A program made the translations under genes and the position numbers. A DNA stretch of 64,000 bases from Lycocorax pyrrhopterus obiensis (Eukaryota; Chordata; Aves; Passeriformes; Paradisaeidae), in contig JACSVZ010000016.1 of the NCBI GenBank assembly GCA_014706295.1, positions 7,855,168-7,919,167 on the forward strand, written 5' to 3'. The notes below the pieces were generated by a model. The model saw only the letters and a program-made list of their open reading frames with translations, had not been told where the DNA came from and made no database searches. Positions 50,323 to 63,336 of this stretch are shown piece by piece; position 1 is the first letter of the stretch, and every line of letters begins with the position of its first letter.

Positions 50323-53300
50323 ATTAAAGGTTTTCAGCTTCCAAAAGACAGGATAGCAACCTGATTCCTTCAGTGAAGTATGCCTCAAACACGAATCAAA
50401 TCCCTCATGTAAGGCAGCCTTTGCACTCCAAGTGGTTAAATGTGTTCTCATTATCTTTGTGTAATTTCAGCCATGGAGGAAATGCACTCTTTCAGTTTGA
50501 GCCATACTAGCGAACATCTGGGGTGGGGGAATGCTGTTTCCAAGTCAAATGTGCCATCATTCTTTAAGTCATCACTGAAAAGTTGAATTCAAGATACATA
50601 AAAAAGCTAGAAATACACAAACTTCTTAATTTACTTTATGGCATAACATTGGTAAGTACCACTGAAAAGATTGCATGTGTCCAATGACATTTTAAATGGA
50701 ATTAAAAACTCCAGGAAAGAAGCTTGTGCAGGGGGAGATGTGTGGGAAATGTCTGTCTCTGGTTTAACACAGTGCTGCCAGTCAGAGATGGGTAAGGACT
50801 GTCTTACAGATACAGCAAGGTTAACAAAAGAGGCAGCAAACTGTCACTAGAAAAAAATAGGTACAGAAAAGTGTGTGACCAAAGATCAAGCAACAAAGAA
50901 GAGAGAAACTGAAAGATCAGTGTGCCCTGGTGCTGCTGAGTTCCTGGTTTCAAACACAAAGCAAATCCGAGCCTACGCTCTGCTTGCTGTAAAGAACCCA
51001 GGCCCACTTTCTACACGAGGTTCTCTAATATATAGCAAAAAGTGACCTTTAAACTACCTTGACAGATAGCAGCTGACTAGAAAATTACAGTCATTAACAG
51101 GATATCGAGAGCAGACTATTGTAAAAATGATACTAAAAGGCAGATGTTAACAATTTGCAACCTCAAAAGACAGCTACAATAAAACCCTACATTTCTAGTG
51201 TTCTGAAAAAATTGTTACTGAGATTCAGCATACACAAAAATAAAAGGTACATGTATTTTTTCCAACATCTCTAGAGCCAGGCTTTATACAAACAAAATGT
51301 AGAAAATATTCCAATTATTTAAATAAAAATTTGTTGGAAATGGAAGCAGTTGAAAATGAAGTTTCTAAATTAAATTGGTTTACTCTTGTCCAGTCCAGGT
51401 ATTTGTTAGTTGAAAAATCTATTAGGATTAAACCCAGGAAAAAAGAAGGTAGAAAAAATGCCTTTAGAATTTCTCTCTTTCTGTATGATTGTTGACCCAA
51501 ATAAAGAAAAAAAAAAAAAGTAATTTAAGCCTTTCTTTCTGAATTTCCATAGCAATACAAACAACAGGTTTTTTATGAGCAGAGAGTTGAGGCTAAATTG
51601 TGGAGATTTTTGAACAGTGCTTATACTCAGGGGAATTGTATCATATTTATATGAGTCTGTTTATTGTCCAGAAATTGTCTACACAACAGCGTAGAATTGG
51701 TTAACATTTCTTTTTAATATCTCTTGATGTCACTTGGTGAAGCAGCTGAAAACGCACCCCTGGGCAAGACTGAAACACGTAATGCCAAAATCATGTTGGT
51801 CTCTGCAGGCTCATTCCAGAATTATCAACAGAGGCATTTCAAATGGAACAGGAATTTTCAGGTGCCCAGTGAATTTCTCAGGAATAATCCATGGTCAGCA
51901 ACAATCATAACATGAGACAGCATCATGTAGTTTTGTTTGAATGCCACTATACCTGGACTGATTCACACTGTTGTGACACATTTCTGCCAAGAAGATAATA
52001 AAAATTTGGATGGAATTCAGAGAAAATACTACGAAGAGGGGAATAAGAGTAACACATGAGGAGAAAACCTGATGGAAATTACTAATGAAAAATTATATAT
52101 AAAGAGCTATAAAAAGAAATCATAAAACTTATCTGTAGAAGGTAAAGCATAGAATAATATTTCCTCCCCAAAAAGGAATGGAAGTCCTGAATTCTAAATT
52201 TAGTTTAGACAAGTGTATTTCAGTGTAAAAGAAAATCTGCATATGCAGAGAATGATATTTAGTAAACTAACTAGTTTTTTTTTCTTTTATTAGATCTGAC
52301 TTTATTCAGTAATTCTTTTTCACAATTTGCTGAAAATACATATCAAAATCATAAATCCTGTTCAAATGTAGAACTTTTTTAAACAGAGTGTTATGATTCA
52401 TTGATATGAAAGACTTTGCTTAAATACTAGAATTGTTTTTGTTAAAAATTTTATTTTCATCAAAATCAAAGTCGCATTTTTTTCTTTCTTTTCCATTTTA
52501 GACATCCCAATGTCTGCAAATCTTCCTGAGTAGAAACCTATCCTCCAGATGTTTCTGGAATGCATCCATTCTCTCTTCTTCTTTCCTTTTTTTAATCACT
52601 AATTGCTCTATCTTTTGAGGTGGATGGTTAAAAGTTGAGTGTTTGGGGAATGTGGCTGCGAGGCCATGTTAAACGAAGGCCAGCAAGGGCACAAGAGGGA
52701 CCATAACTCATGAGTGTTTCTGATCACTGACCCTGACCTTGCCTTACAGTCTGTCACATGACAGGCAGAAAAGAATTACAATGAAATATGTTTTTGGGGA
52801 GTGGCAGGCTTCCCCTCCTGTCTTTAACAGAGACCTCTGGAAGTCCAGTGTGCTGTCTTTGGATATTAAATTTGAAACATTTGAAATTTGGCCTTTGTCG
52901 TTCATCGTCTCACTCTTTTTAAGAATTCCTGAAGTTTCCTTTCCTCTCTGTGACTGGATCAAGCAAACTGTAATTTACTGATTAGTTAATCACTTTGTCC
53001 ATGCCTTTTATAAAGCACATGGTGACTTGATACTTGCCACATTCTCATTTGCTTGGTTGGGGGACTTGAGGTTTCTTTGACTGCAGCCTCTTAAAACGTT
53101 TTCTCCGAAAGATGAGGTGACACCTCTGGTGCAGAGCAGTGGCAGGTTCTCTCTGGCTCTGCTGCCACAGAGGTTTGTTTATAGTGATGTGTTAACATAA
53201 AACTAAACTATGTCACACCCCTCACAGTGTCTGCAAACTACTGGATTGTTGCACCAATACTGACCAAGAGGAAAACAACAGAGAGAAAATCTAAATGCAG

Positions 53301-53970
53301 TAATTTCTTCCCAGAGAGTAAAGAGAAAACAGAGAAGGGATATAAATGTTAAAAGAGAGACTCTCTTGGTTTCACACTAATTTACACTGCCTACCACTGC
53401 ATGGACTGTGCTGGTAGAGCTTCTTGGGTTGAAATAATTTACTGTCATTTCCTGATTTTACTACCACTGGTCAGTCTTTTTAAATGAAGGTTGAATTTTG
53501 CCAAATTTATTTCAGGAAACTTCCTGCTTTTCATTCTAAAATGGGCTTACAGACCTACATGAGTAAACACTGGAAAATATTGTCCCACCTTTTTACCCAC
53601 TGAGTCGTACTGGGAGGCAATAACTGCCAGAGATTCCTCCTGCCTTTTTTTAAATTTGGGCAAAAAAATCCTGATGTTTTTGTGAGCAACAATCAGGCAG
53701 GTGAATGAAAATGGATTGAAGAAACCAGATCTTTTGCTAAGGAGTGAAGTTTCAGTTGTCTTTTCTATTTCTAATGTTATTTTTCATGCTATTTTATGAT
53801 ACATCTTAAACATTTGAATGCAAATTCATTATGACTCCTACATACTTTTCCACATAAAATATTCAAGAAAGATTTTTTTCAATTTTTTCTTTTTCATCCT
53901 TTTATTTCATTTCCTTCTCAAAATATTTTAAATTAGAGGCTTACTGAAATGGAACCAGTACCAGGTTCTC

Positions 53971-54023
53971 TTTTAATAATATTTTAATATTATTTTTAAT
54001 AATTATTTTAAAAATAATTATTA
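53971..54023. repeat. AT-only double palindrome
   Basis: Two consecutive perfect inverted repeats made only of A and T. The first has arms AATAATAT/ATATTATT at 53975-53982 and 53987-53994. The second has 13-bp arms at 53997-54009 and 54011-54023 around a single base. Such sequences can extrude cruciforms and are prone to instability. Confidence 0.7.
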
Positions 54024-54897
54024 TTGGTTTTTGACAAATAAATTGCTTTCTGCCCTACAAGCAAAGTTTTCATAAATTTTGTGTGCTTTTGGTTGAGTGT
54101 TGAATTGCTGATATATTTAAAAAGGACCAGTGACCGGTTATGAGAGGATGATATTATATTCAAAATGAATAAACATAGTTCAAAAGATTAGAGTTTGTGT
54201 AACCTAAGCATAAGATATTCCACAAGGTCCTTTTTCTCATCCCATTCAAGGCCAATGAATAGGAGGCTGGGAGCCTCAGGCTAGGAGCCCTGAAGGAGTT
54301 TGAGATCTCCTGGAAGCCAGTGGTTTCCCAGGAACTGGCTCTCGAGTATGTCTGCAATCCTCACCCTGCAGCTCTGTCGGTTTGCTCTTCATGTTTGCAG
54401 GTAGAAATGAGAACCTGTAACTAAGCAGAAGGGCAGGGAGAAGGTTCCAGCTGGTTTCGGTTACTTGTGCAGTTTGGTTGGGTGCAGGTTTTTTATGCTT
54501 TTCATCATTTTTTTGGGCCTGATCTTAGTGTGATTGAAGGTCAGTACAAAAAATTGTCTGGGTGACTTAGAGCATGACTTGCATTTGAAAGCCAAAGGGA
54601 CCTGTGTCCTTAAATCAGTTACAGATGTCTGGGAATCCCACTGAAGCTACAAAGAGTCCTCTGACTTCACCATGGATTAAAAGTGCCCTGAGTTCCAAAG
54701 ATAAATTTCATAGTGAGAATTAATTCTGCAGTCTTGTTTTGTCTGTAGCTGGGTTAGGCCGAGTGGTAGAATGGCACTGAGAGGTGTGAGTGTACTTGTT
54801 TTATAGGTTTATGCTATTTCTGTTCCCACAGCAGCAGTGTAAGCCTTGTTCACATTAATTAACTTTTTATTTTGAAGAGTTATGGCTATTTGAATGA

Positions 54898-54929
54898 TAT
54901 AATTATGTTTCCTTATAAACATAATTATA
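54898..54929. repeat. Perfect 13-bp AT-rich inverted repeat
   Basis: TATAATTATGTTT at 54898-54910 pairs exactly with AAACATAATTATA at 54917-54929 across the 6-base loop CCTTAT. It is embedded in ATTAATTTATTAATTA-type DNA rich in homeodomain-like cores. Cruciform-capable; function unknown. Confidence 0.65.
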
Positions 54930-55246
54930 ATTAATTTATTAATTATTTGTGAAGTTCTCTAAAGGGATGTTTAGGTTTTGATTCAACATGTCATGGAGGC
55001 AAAGAAACTCCATATAACCATAAATTTACAATAGTATTAATCATGAGGGTTTTTTGGTCTCAGGAGTACTCTTGGGGGAAATCATAAGACTAAAGCTGGC
55101 ATGAAATCCAGAGGAAAAAAAGTTTCTTTTGCCCTCCTGTTCATTTTTTCTAATAACCTCTTTTCAATTGCTGCACCAACTTTACCAGCCCCTGTGTTTG
55201 TCTGAATTAGCTATGTGGACAGAATCTAAGAAAACACACACACCAA

Positions 55247-55247
<1 letters not shown>

Positions 55248-55296
<49 letters not shown>
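55248..55296 (+). repeat. Uninterrupted poly(A) run of 49 bases
   Basis: Forty-nine consecutive A, preceded by a short ACACAC/CCAACA stretch. It could be a young homopolymer expansion or the tail of a poly(A)-using retrocopy, but no gene-like body was recognised in the bases before it. Avian CR1 elements do not normally end in poly(A). The exact length is uncertain in any assembly. An open frame with a poly-Lys run across it is an artefact. Confidence 0.9.
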
Positions 55297-55298
<2 letters not shown>

Positions 55299-57849
55299 AA
55301 CAAGGCTGAGGCTATTCAGTGCTGTGGTGAAACTGTGCAGACTGAGCATCTACCAAATCCTCCCATTTGATTCCTATGTATAGAAAAGTCAAAGGGCAAA
55401 TTTTCTACTGGAATGTGTTGAATCAATTAGCATTTATGATGGAAAGCAGGCACAGAGGCCACTTGGTTACCTCCCAGACATTTACAGTGGGCAAACTGCC
55501 CAGGCCAGCTTGCCATGCACTGAGTGCTTTGATCCCCGAGTGGAAGACTCCAAAGGTTCTTCCTGAATGCCTCAACTTCCAGCCTTGTGCCTGTGCCTTA
55601 TTCCAGCCTGATAACTGACATTCTGATTGGTCACTTGGAGTACACTAAAGGATGAGTACAGTTTTTGCTGCAAAATTCTGTGTAAGTGCATAAAGTGTTG
55701 CATTATGAAATCCCTGTAGAAGCACCTGTTGTGGAGGTAGGAAGCTTCTTGTTCCATACTGTATATAAATATACACTGTCCATGTATACAGAGACATTAA
55801 GGTAAATTTTTAATTTTACATGTTTCATGTCATGTTTATGGAGTTTTTTATATACATGTAAAATCTATATCTAATAGATAAATTTACACAAAAATAGAAA
55901 TTCCAGTTACCAGGTAGGTCACCTACTTGACAGTTTTATAATAAGTACAAAACCAAATTGAATGCCAGTTGTTACACTAACAGTGACCAATAAGAATACA
56001 ATGCATAAAACAGTACAATTATACAAATTATACAATAATACAAATAAATAAAATACAAGTTATTGATCAGAATACAAATTTCAGAAACAGCACATAATGA
56101 ATAAACCAAAAATATTAAGAGAGTGAAAATACAATTTTCTACCAGATTTATAAAAGTGAAAAAACAAATAATATCATGTAATTAAAGCATTAACATTCAA
56201 TCAGTAAAGTGAAGAGGAAAAAAATTAACCATGCTAAAATGACACAGTTAAACTGATTGTGCCTAAAAAAATGACGTTTCTGTTCTGAAAAGCCTGGTAA
56301 TAGATCAGCACATGTGGATACAGGGCTATCAATGTACAACTTCTCTACAAAAGTGCTTTGCAAAATGGCTACATTTAGATTTATTTGCATGTGTTTTAAT
56401 ATCTGTTCTGCCTTCTGTACATATCCTATCAATTAATGAAACCTAATTATATATTTGCAAAACACACAGGGTTTCTCAGTACAGTGAAAATTTGTAGTGT
56501 GGTTTTGCATGCAGTTGTTGGGATTTAAAGAAATAGACAGTTCCACACAAATTACTCTGACAAAAAAGGGTATTAAAATAAAATAAAGCATAACTTGTTG
56601 CGAGGACTTTAAGCTGAATTCCACATCTTTACCAGAGTGGGAAGATATTAAAGCACTGAAGATTTATGACATGGCTCTCGGTGGTGTGCAGTTGTAGATT
56701 TATTGCAGACCTACAAGTTTGAATGCTTGCTGGTGCACAAAAAGCTTCCATTTGGATTTTAGTCATAAATGGAGGAGTTTAAAAAGCAAGAGTCTATAAG
56801 AAGGGCAGAGAATGACATAGCCAGAGCCTCAAACAGTGTCTAGGGAACCTTGGAATGTCAGACCTGTCTGATTTCATGGGCTATGCTAAACCCTTAGAAG
56901 ATGCACAAATTGGAAATTTGGCAGCACCTATTGCAACAGTGAAAATGCATTCTTGTCTTAAATTCACAGCTCTCAAAGCGAGCTTTTCCCTAGGTTATTG
57001 GCTGCTTTCACTGTGCAGGCAAGGCACTATGGCACTTTAAATCACCTGACCTCTCTGCACTTCAATTCATTAAAACTAATAAAATACTTTATTTCTGAAT
57101 GCATTTTTGTGCCAAAGATCAGGGATCTGGACCGAGGTTTGTGGGCTCCCCGCAGAAGAAGTATGACATAGTAGCTGTAATGGTGCATTGGATTATTGTT
57201 AGAAATTACATTTGCTGGATGATCTTGCTTAAAAAGGACAGAAAAAGATCGGTTTGAATTAGGTTAAACAAATCTGCTCTTAAACTCATAACTGCTCAAA
57301 GCTGTCTGTATTCCTGAGTACTTGATCCCGATGCTCAAGAGATCCAGGGAATTATTGGACATTCTGAACTAAACTTATCCCTTCCTCCCAGCTCACTACT
57401 CCCTTCACCATCTGACACAAAGCCACTGGATTATCGCTTCCATGGCACAAACAGAGTTGGGGGAGTCTTCTTTCACCCCTTTCCTAAATAGTTTTATTTT
57501 CGTATGTAGTGCTGTTTATTCTGGTTTTGCAATTGGGTAGTGTTCACCTCATCAGGAAATGAATCTTTAACTAAAGAGGCATGGAAAGAAATAATTAAAA
57601 CAAAATAGTTATTGTCTACTTGATAAAACTTTGGTTAAATTCAAGTACATAAGGGAATGTGTCTCTACAAAGGCCGTGTCCAAAAAATAAACCATCTTAA
57701 AAATCCTTCACTTGATAAAGTCTCTGAGGGTAATTCCAATTAATTGAGTCTTAGACCTTTCCTAATCTATATGTACCCATTGATCAAGAAGCAGTGAAAC
57801 TAAAAATGCCAGGACTCGGGAGACTTAAAGGAAGTTTTTATCTATGCAG
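55297..57849. other. AT-rich non-coding stretch
   Basis: No gene or transposon is recognised. An A- and ATA-rich low-complexity segment spans about 55970-56170. Open frames are at most 83 codons and have no family resemblance. Confidence 0.55.
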
Positions 57850-58560
57850 AGGCGTTTTAGGAATTTCTGAGCATTTTCTATCAGTTCCTCCATCTAGAAC
57901 TTTTCTAAGTATTTGTGATTTCTAAGAATTTCTCTCTGTTTTCTAGAAATTCTGTCTAGTATTTTTCCAGGTATTTCCCAGTCCTTTTCAGGAATTTCAT
58001 TCCAGAAATTCAGGAAATTGTTCATTCCAGAACATTTCTTAGAAATGTGTCTTTCTTTCTCTTTGAATTTCCATGTACTTTAGAGGGGCTTTTTTCTGTC
58101 TACAATATGCCTGGAAATTTCCCACTGCTTTCTAGCAGTTCCAAATCCTAGAACACTTCTAAAAGTCGTTGAATGATTTTGAAGAAGTTCACTGTGCTTT
58201 CAAAACTTTCACTAAACCAGAAATTTTATGGGGCATTCAATGAACAATTTAGGAATTTCAGTGCACTTTTGAGGAACTTCTCATTGTGTTTGAGGATTTA
58301 AAAGCTGTTTCTCAGGACTTTTTCTGTTCAGAACCATTCTGAGTTACTTAGTACTTTCTGAGATTTGTGTGTATTTGTGTTCTCTAAGAATTAAACCTAG
58401 AAATTTCGAAAAATTCAAGAAACCGTGACCTAGAAATTTTCTTGGAAAATTCAAATGATTTCTAGGCATTTGCTCATCATATTCCCTTCAATTCTTCTGT
58501 TTAGAATCTTTATAGAATTTTGCATTCCGAAACCATTCTAGGAACTGAAAAATGATCTGC
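57850..58560. repeat. Degenerate tandem array of about 21-bp units
   Basis: The stretch is built from decayed copies of a roughly 21-bp unit like GGAATTTC-N-CTGCTTTTCTA, often with TTCTAGAA/TTCCAGAA. Clear in-register runs are 58252-58272, 58273-58293 and 58294-58314 (three successive units of exactly 21 bases, each starting GGA), and 57970-57990, 57991-58012 and the unit starting at 58013. Other recurrences of GAATTTC or GAAATTT are spaced about 45-71 bases apart, roughly multiples of 21-24. Longer similarity also exists, for example between the segments starting near 57861 and 58113. No open frame spans it. I do not recognise it as a named satellite. Confidence 0.7.
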
Positions 58561-58984
58561 AGAGATACATTTACAAAATAATCTGTAATTGGGTAAAAAG
58601 AGCCAAGTATAAAAAAAAATCCATAGTAAATTACAGTGGCAATTTAGGTCATGGAATTTTCACCTGTGCTAGTTATAAAATCTGCCCGCCAAATTCATAC
58701 TGCTGGGAGCCAAGTTTTGGTATCAAAGATTAAATTAACATCTCAGCACAACAAGGCCATGGGATGTCAGACTTTAAAACAGCTCAATATTATTTATAGT
58801 TGATTCAATTTTAATGATCAGACTCAAGATCACTGTTCTTGAATAACTTTCAGGTCTCCATGGCAGAGAGACATACAGCCATTTAATTCTCCTGGTGGCT
58901 GCAAATTAATTAAATAGGTTGTATATAAATAAAATAGCATTGATTTATTTCCTGGATATTTTTTTATCTTTTCCGTAGCCTATA
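58561..58984. other. AT-rich spacer between tandem array and CR1
   Basis: No gene is seen. AT-rich non-coding DNA with short A and T runs separates the decayed array from the 5'-truncated CR1 copy. No target-site duplication is evident. Confidence 0.5.
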
Positions 58985-59222
58985 GGTTGTGCCAGGGGAG
59001 ATTCAGGTTGGAAATCAGGAGGAATTTATTCATGGAAATGGTTGTTAAACACTGAAACAGACTTCCCAGGGAGCTGGTGGAATCACCGCTCCTGGAAGTG
59101 TTCAAGAAACGACCAGACGTGGCACTCAGTGCCATGGTTTGGTTGACAAGGTGGTGATCAGTCAAAGGTTGGGCTCGATGATCTTTGGGGTCTTTTCCAA
59201 CCTAAGTGATTTTGTGATTCTG
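58985..59222 (+). mobile_element. CR1 LINE retrotransposon, 5'-truncated 3' end
   Basis: About 240 bases match the 3' end of avian CR1 as I remember it. In order: TTGTGCCAGGGGAGATTCAG, a CCCAGGGAGCTGGTGGAATC block, a GGAAGTGTTCAAGAAACGAC block, GTGCCATGGTTTGGTTGACA, GGGCTCGATGATCTTTGGGG, TCTTTTCCAACCTAAGTGAT and a terminal TTTTGTGATTCTG. CR1 copies are usually severely 5'-truncated and end in tandem ATTCT(A/G)TG-type octamers, as here. No reverse transcriptase coding sequence remains, so it is inactive. It is fairly well preserved compared with the pair at 50164-50322, so probably younger. The minus-strand open frame across it (58980-59165) is not a gene. Confidence 0.93.
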
Positions 59223-62200
59223 AGAATTACCACTGTGCGATATATGTCAGAACATATTTAGGAAAAAGTGATTTTACCCTCTTTCTTCATTCTTTTTCTT
59301 GTGCCCAGAGAGTGTTTCTGAATTTATAGACACAAGCACAAACTTTGTCAAGTGATAGTCTACCCGCTGAAACCAAACTCCATTCCTTTCAAAACTTAGC
59401 AGAACTAATTCCTTACTGCAAAGACTACTTCACGCTTCCAGAGCATGCTTCACCTGCAGAATCTGCAAGTGCTTTATAAATTACACCTTTGCAAATCCAA
59501 AAGTAATGAACAATTCCAGGTTATGACCCACACTTCCTCCTTCAGTGAGTGTGGTCTTAAGGGGCTCTGCAAACACCAGCAGCCATGCAAATGAATGTGC
59601 CCCTTTAGGCCCTGGAAGGGGCTCTCAGGTCTACCTGGAGCCTTCTGTTCTCCAGTGCCAATTCTTATCAAGGCTCTTGTAGCAGAGATTCAGAACCTTC
59701 AAGGACTGAGCGTGTTCAGTGTTATTTGTGGAGAGGGTTAGAAACATTGTCTTGTACCTCTAGGCACAAATACCCGGGCATTAAGGAAGTACTAGTGTAT
59801 CTGAAAAGGTCACATAAAAAGCCAAGCACAACTGAGGGGTAAAGGTCCTAGATGTCAGATCCATTGCCCTTTGACTAAAAGTACTGGTTGCCCCAGTTGT
59901 TTAAGTAGGTATCATGCGTGGGCCACAGAAAAAGGTAGCAAGTTTTCGTCACAGAGATCTTACTATAAGGAGCTTCAGCTATGGAGTGAGCCTTGGATCT
60001 GTCACTTGTGTAGATAGAAATCTGTGCAAGAGTTGAGAGGTGATTCTACCTGTCTGTAAGGCCTCTAGGATTGGTTCAATCCTGACCCAGTTGCTGAGTG
60101 TCCGCCAGAAAATACCCCCTAGCAGCACATATCACCACTATTTTTTGTGTGCAGCACACTGCTTTGTCTCCACCTGAACAGTCGAGGTCTTTCAGTGTTA
60201 ACAGTTTTGTCCCAGTAGACTAGAAAGAATCGCCATCATGTATTCCTTAAAATATCTTTCTAGAAATCAAATAAAATAATGTTATTACTTGAAACTGAAA
60301 AGGCTTTTAAGTAGCAGTGCTTTAAAATACAATAGTTCAGACTCGTCTGAGATTTCATGGGTTCTGTAATAATGCAGCTGTTTTCCTCAGGGTATTCTCA
60401 CAAATTCATAAAAAAGTCTATTTGTTATGAGCATTCTGAAACCCCAAGGAAAGCAGCTGTGTTTTTGACAAACTGGGCCGCATTTTCAACACCTCTAGCA
60501 AAAGAGACATTTATAGAGGAATTTTATGCCTTATATATCCATGAGCAACATATTTTTTAACACTAACAACATACAGCGCTCTTAGCAGAAGATTACGCAG
60601 CAAAGCAGCCAAACTGAACATTGAGTTGAGCCACAATGTGAAATTAAAGCCCTGACCTCCAGCAGAAGACTTGCCCTAAGCTTAAAGTATGCCACCCAGA
60701 GTGAACTTAAAGACCATTAGGGAAATCACTGAAAGATATAAGCATGTTAGATGTGAAGTTTTCAGGTTTTCAAATCCCTTTCTTTTTTTTTTCTTTGTTT
60801 TTAATCTGTTCATGAAGATATAAAAGTGTAAAGAAGGAGTGGCGTTGTTCGGGGATCTTGGTGAATGTGCTTACCACAGTATTAATGAAATGTGAAGTCT
60901 GGACAAGATAGGGGCTTTGTTTCCTGTGTATCCCATTCCTTCAGGGATTTCTTTTCTTTTTTTTTTTTTTCTGTCAGTTCAAAAGTGGTTGTAGACCCAA
61001 ATATAGTTATTGCTGCTTCCAGATTTTTACAAGTTTCATAGAGGTTTTAGTCGGTACATATTTTTATACCATATAATTTTTTCTATAACTGCTCAACCGT
61101 ATTCAGTCCTTCCTGGTTTTCATTCCTTCATGTTTTACAAACCCATTCTTTATGTACTAAACTCATATTTCTCTAGTATTTTTCAACAGTATATGTTTTA
61201 TTACTAGAGTTTACCCATTGTTTTTTAAAGCTTAATTTTTTCAGTTCTCAAATTAATTTTGCCACTTAGACAAACCATCTGAAGTGTCTTTAATTCACTG
61301 ACTTTCCTCAGTCTACTCTCCTTCCCCATAATTCCATACTAGTATGGAAGCTACTCAGATAAATGTATTGTCATTTCCTCTTGAAATGTCTGTACATCTA
61401 GATGTCACTAAATTTTCCAGGTGAGTTGTGGCTAATCCATTTCCTTTTAATGTCATCCGTTTAATGCCTCATTCTTTGATCCTGGTCTCCCAAGGTATGC
61501 TTTCTCCTTGTCCCTTTCTTTGATCTTTATCTCTTTATCTCTTTCTTTTATTGTACTCAGCTTTCTGAGCTCCATCTGAGTTCCATCTCCCTTTCACTTT
61601 CCTTCATCTTGCACTTGCCACTCCATTGCAAGGCTTCATCCATCAACTCCATGCTTCAACTCCCCTTTTTTTTGGCCTTTCAGGGGAGCACTTATCTGCT
61701 GGGTCTTTTCATCCCAGTCTATTGGCTGTCTATGAAATTTCATTTCATAGATCATTCTTCTTTCTTAGTCTTATTCTTTGTCTTAGTTTAACATGTAAAT
61801 TAATTGTATTATTCCCTTATACGTTGGTCTTCTGACTTCACTTTTTAGTTGCTCTTAGCCTCAGTCATCTCAGTGTCAGCACAAGCCCAGGTTCCATCTC
61901 ACATTCCTGATTGAAATAAGTGAACTAAACTCTGATTTTTCTCATTAGATGATAAATAAGTCTACTTCCTTTATATTTGTTCAAAAGACATGATCATTTC
62001 CTAAGCAGTTGATTTTACCCATTTTAATTTCACGTTATGAGCAACATTTCCATAAATGTTAAGGCTTAGGGAACTAAAATTCCATTTCCATTGCTGTTTA
62101 TTAAGCTTACCAATTCCTGAATTTAGAATACATGTATGAAAACTGAAAAATTAGGCTTTTTTTATTTAATGAAAGAATGTGAACATGAATGAGAGAAGTG

Positions 62201-63334
62201 TTGAGAGTGAGACTCTTAGTAGCTGTGTATCAGTGAGCAAAATGCTCTAAGGCGGCACAAGGAGTCTTCGACCTCCAGTTCCAAGCATAGGTCAGAAGTC
62301 TGTAATTACATGTAAATTGTCATTTTGAGAGGTGAATGCTAAGGAGCATTGGCACTACTCTATCTTCATCCTTCCTTTTGGCAAAGATTAGAGGATATTC
62401 TGGATGAGTTATCAGAATAAGCGTGTTCTGAGAAGTTAAAAAGCCTGAGACAGGCTCATATTTTGGAATGCCATTCTTCTATTCTTTATTGACAGACGTG
62501 GAAGTCAATGGCAAGACTGAGAGAGACCTTTACTGGTTTAAGTTAGTGCATCTCTGCTTAAGTTAATAAATTTATAGCGACATAAGTATCTTAAATCTAG
62601 TTCACTAAATATAGTCCCACTTTTTGAATCAATTCTACTGAAGAAGAATTAAAATGATGCTTTCTATTTATTGGCCTCCATTGATTCAGCAGGAATTAAA
62701 TTTAAAGAATAAGAATGTATTTCTTAAATTTACATTAGTAAATACTGTCAAAAGCTCTTAAAAGTAGACCACTGTATAAAAAAAGGTATGAAACTGAAAT
62801 GGACATCTTAATTACAGGTTTAGAGCATAAGTTTCCCCAGTTTACATATACTCTTGAAAAGAAGAGGAGTAGGAATATTAAAACTTTAGGGTCAAATGCA
62901 GTAAATTATGGAGCTCTATGAATGGCTTAATGCAAAGCATGATATTAGTGCAGAAATTCCCATTAACTTCAGTAAGATTTGAATCAGACTTGAAAGGCGT
63001 TAAAGGCTACACAGCAGGAAATATTTGCAAGTAAAATCAATGTATTCTTAAGCATCGTGAATGTGCCTGCAGTTTACTCCTGTGAGTCTTGCCAGTAGAA
63101 AATCTTTGAACTCAGTTTCTCTAATTCACTTAATGTTGGAGGGTATGGGGTTCTCAGGTCCAGCTAACCACATTTTGGTGTTTTAATAATTACCTAGGCC
63201 AGGAATCTCTTCACAAGGTAGAGATAGCACAAAAGAGTAAAATAGTAAAAAAAAAAGTAAGATTGGAAAAAACCCAGTAAACATTTGTGGAAAACTACAC
63301 CATTTTTCATTTTTTCACTTATTTGTTTTCTGTT
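59223..63334. other. Four kilobases of non-coding DNA
   Basis: No exon, RNA gene or further transposon is recognised. T-rich runs occur near 60780-60800 and 60955-60972, and a loosely CT-rich segment at about 61490-61680. Open frames are at most 83 codons and have no family resemblance. Confidence 0.55.
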
Positions 63335-63336
63335 CT

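Larger units (their letters stand above)
50323..55247. other. Non-coding stretch with AT palindromes
   Basis: No gene, RNA or further transposon is recognised. Open frames are 60-80 codons and appear random. Two AT-rich palindromic sites, at 53971-54023 and 54898-54929, are listed separately. Confidence 0.55.

Noticed and set aside
55129..55383. Lys-rich open frame across the poly(A) run
   Set aside because: Homopolymer artefact.
58980..59165. Minus-strand open frame
   Set aside because: It lies inside a CR1 3' end, antisense to the element.
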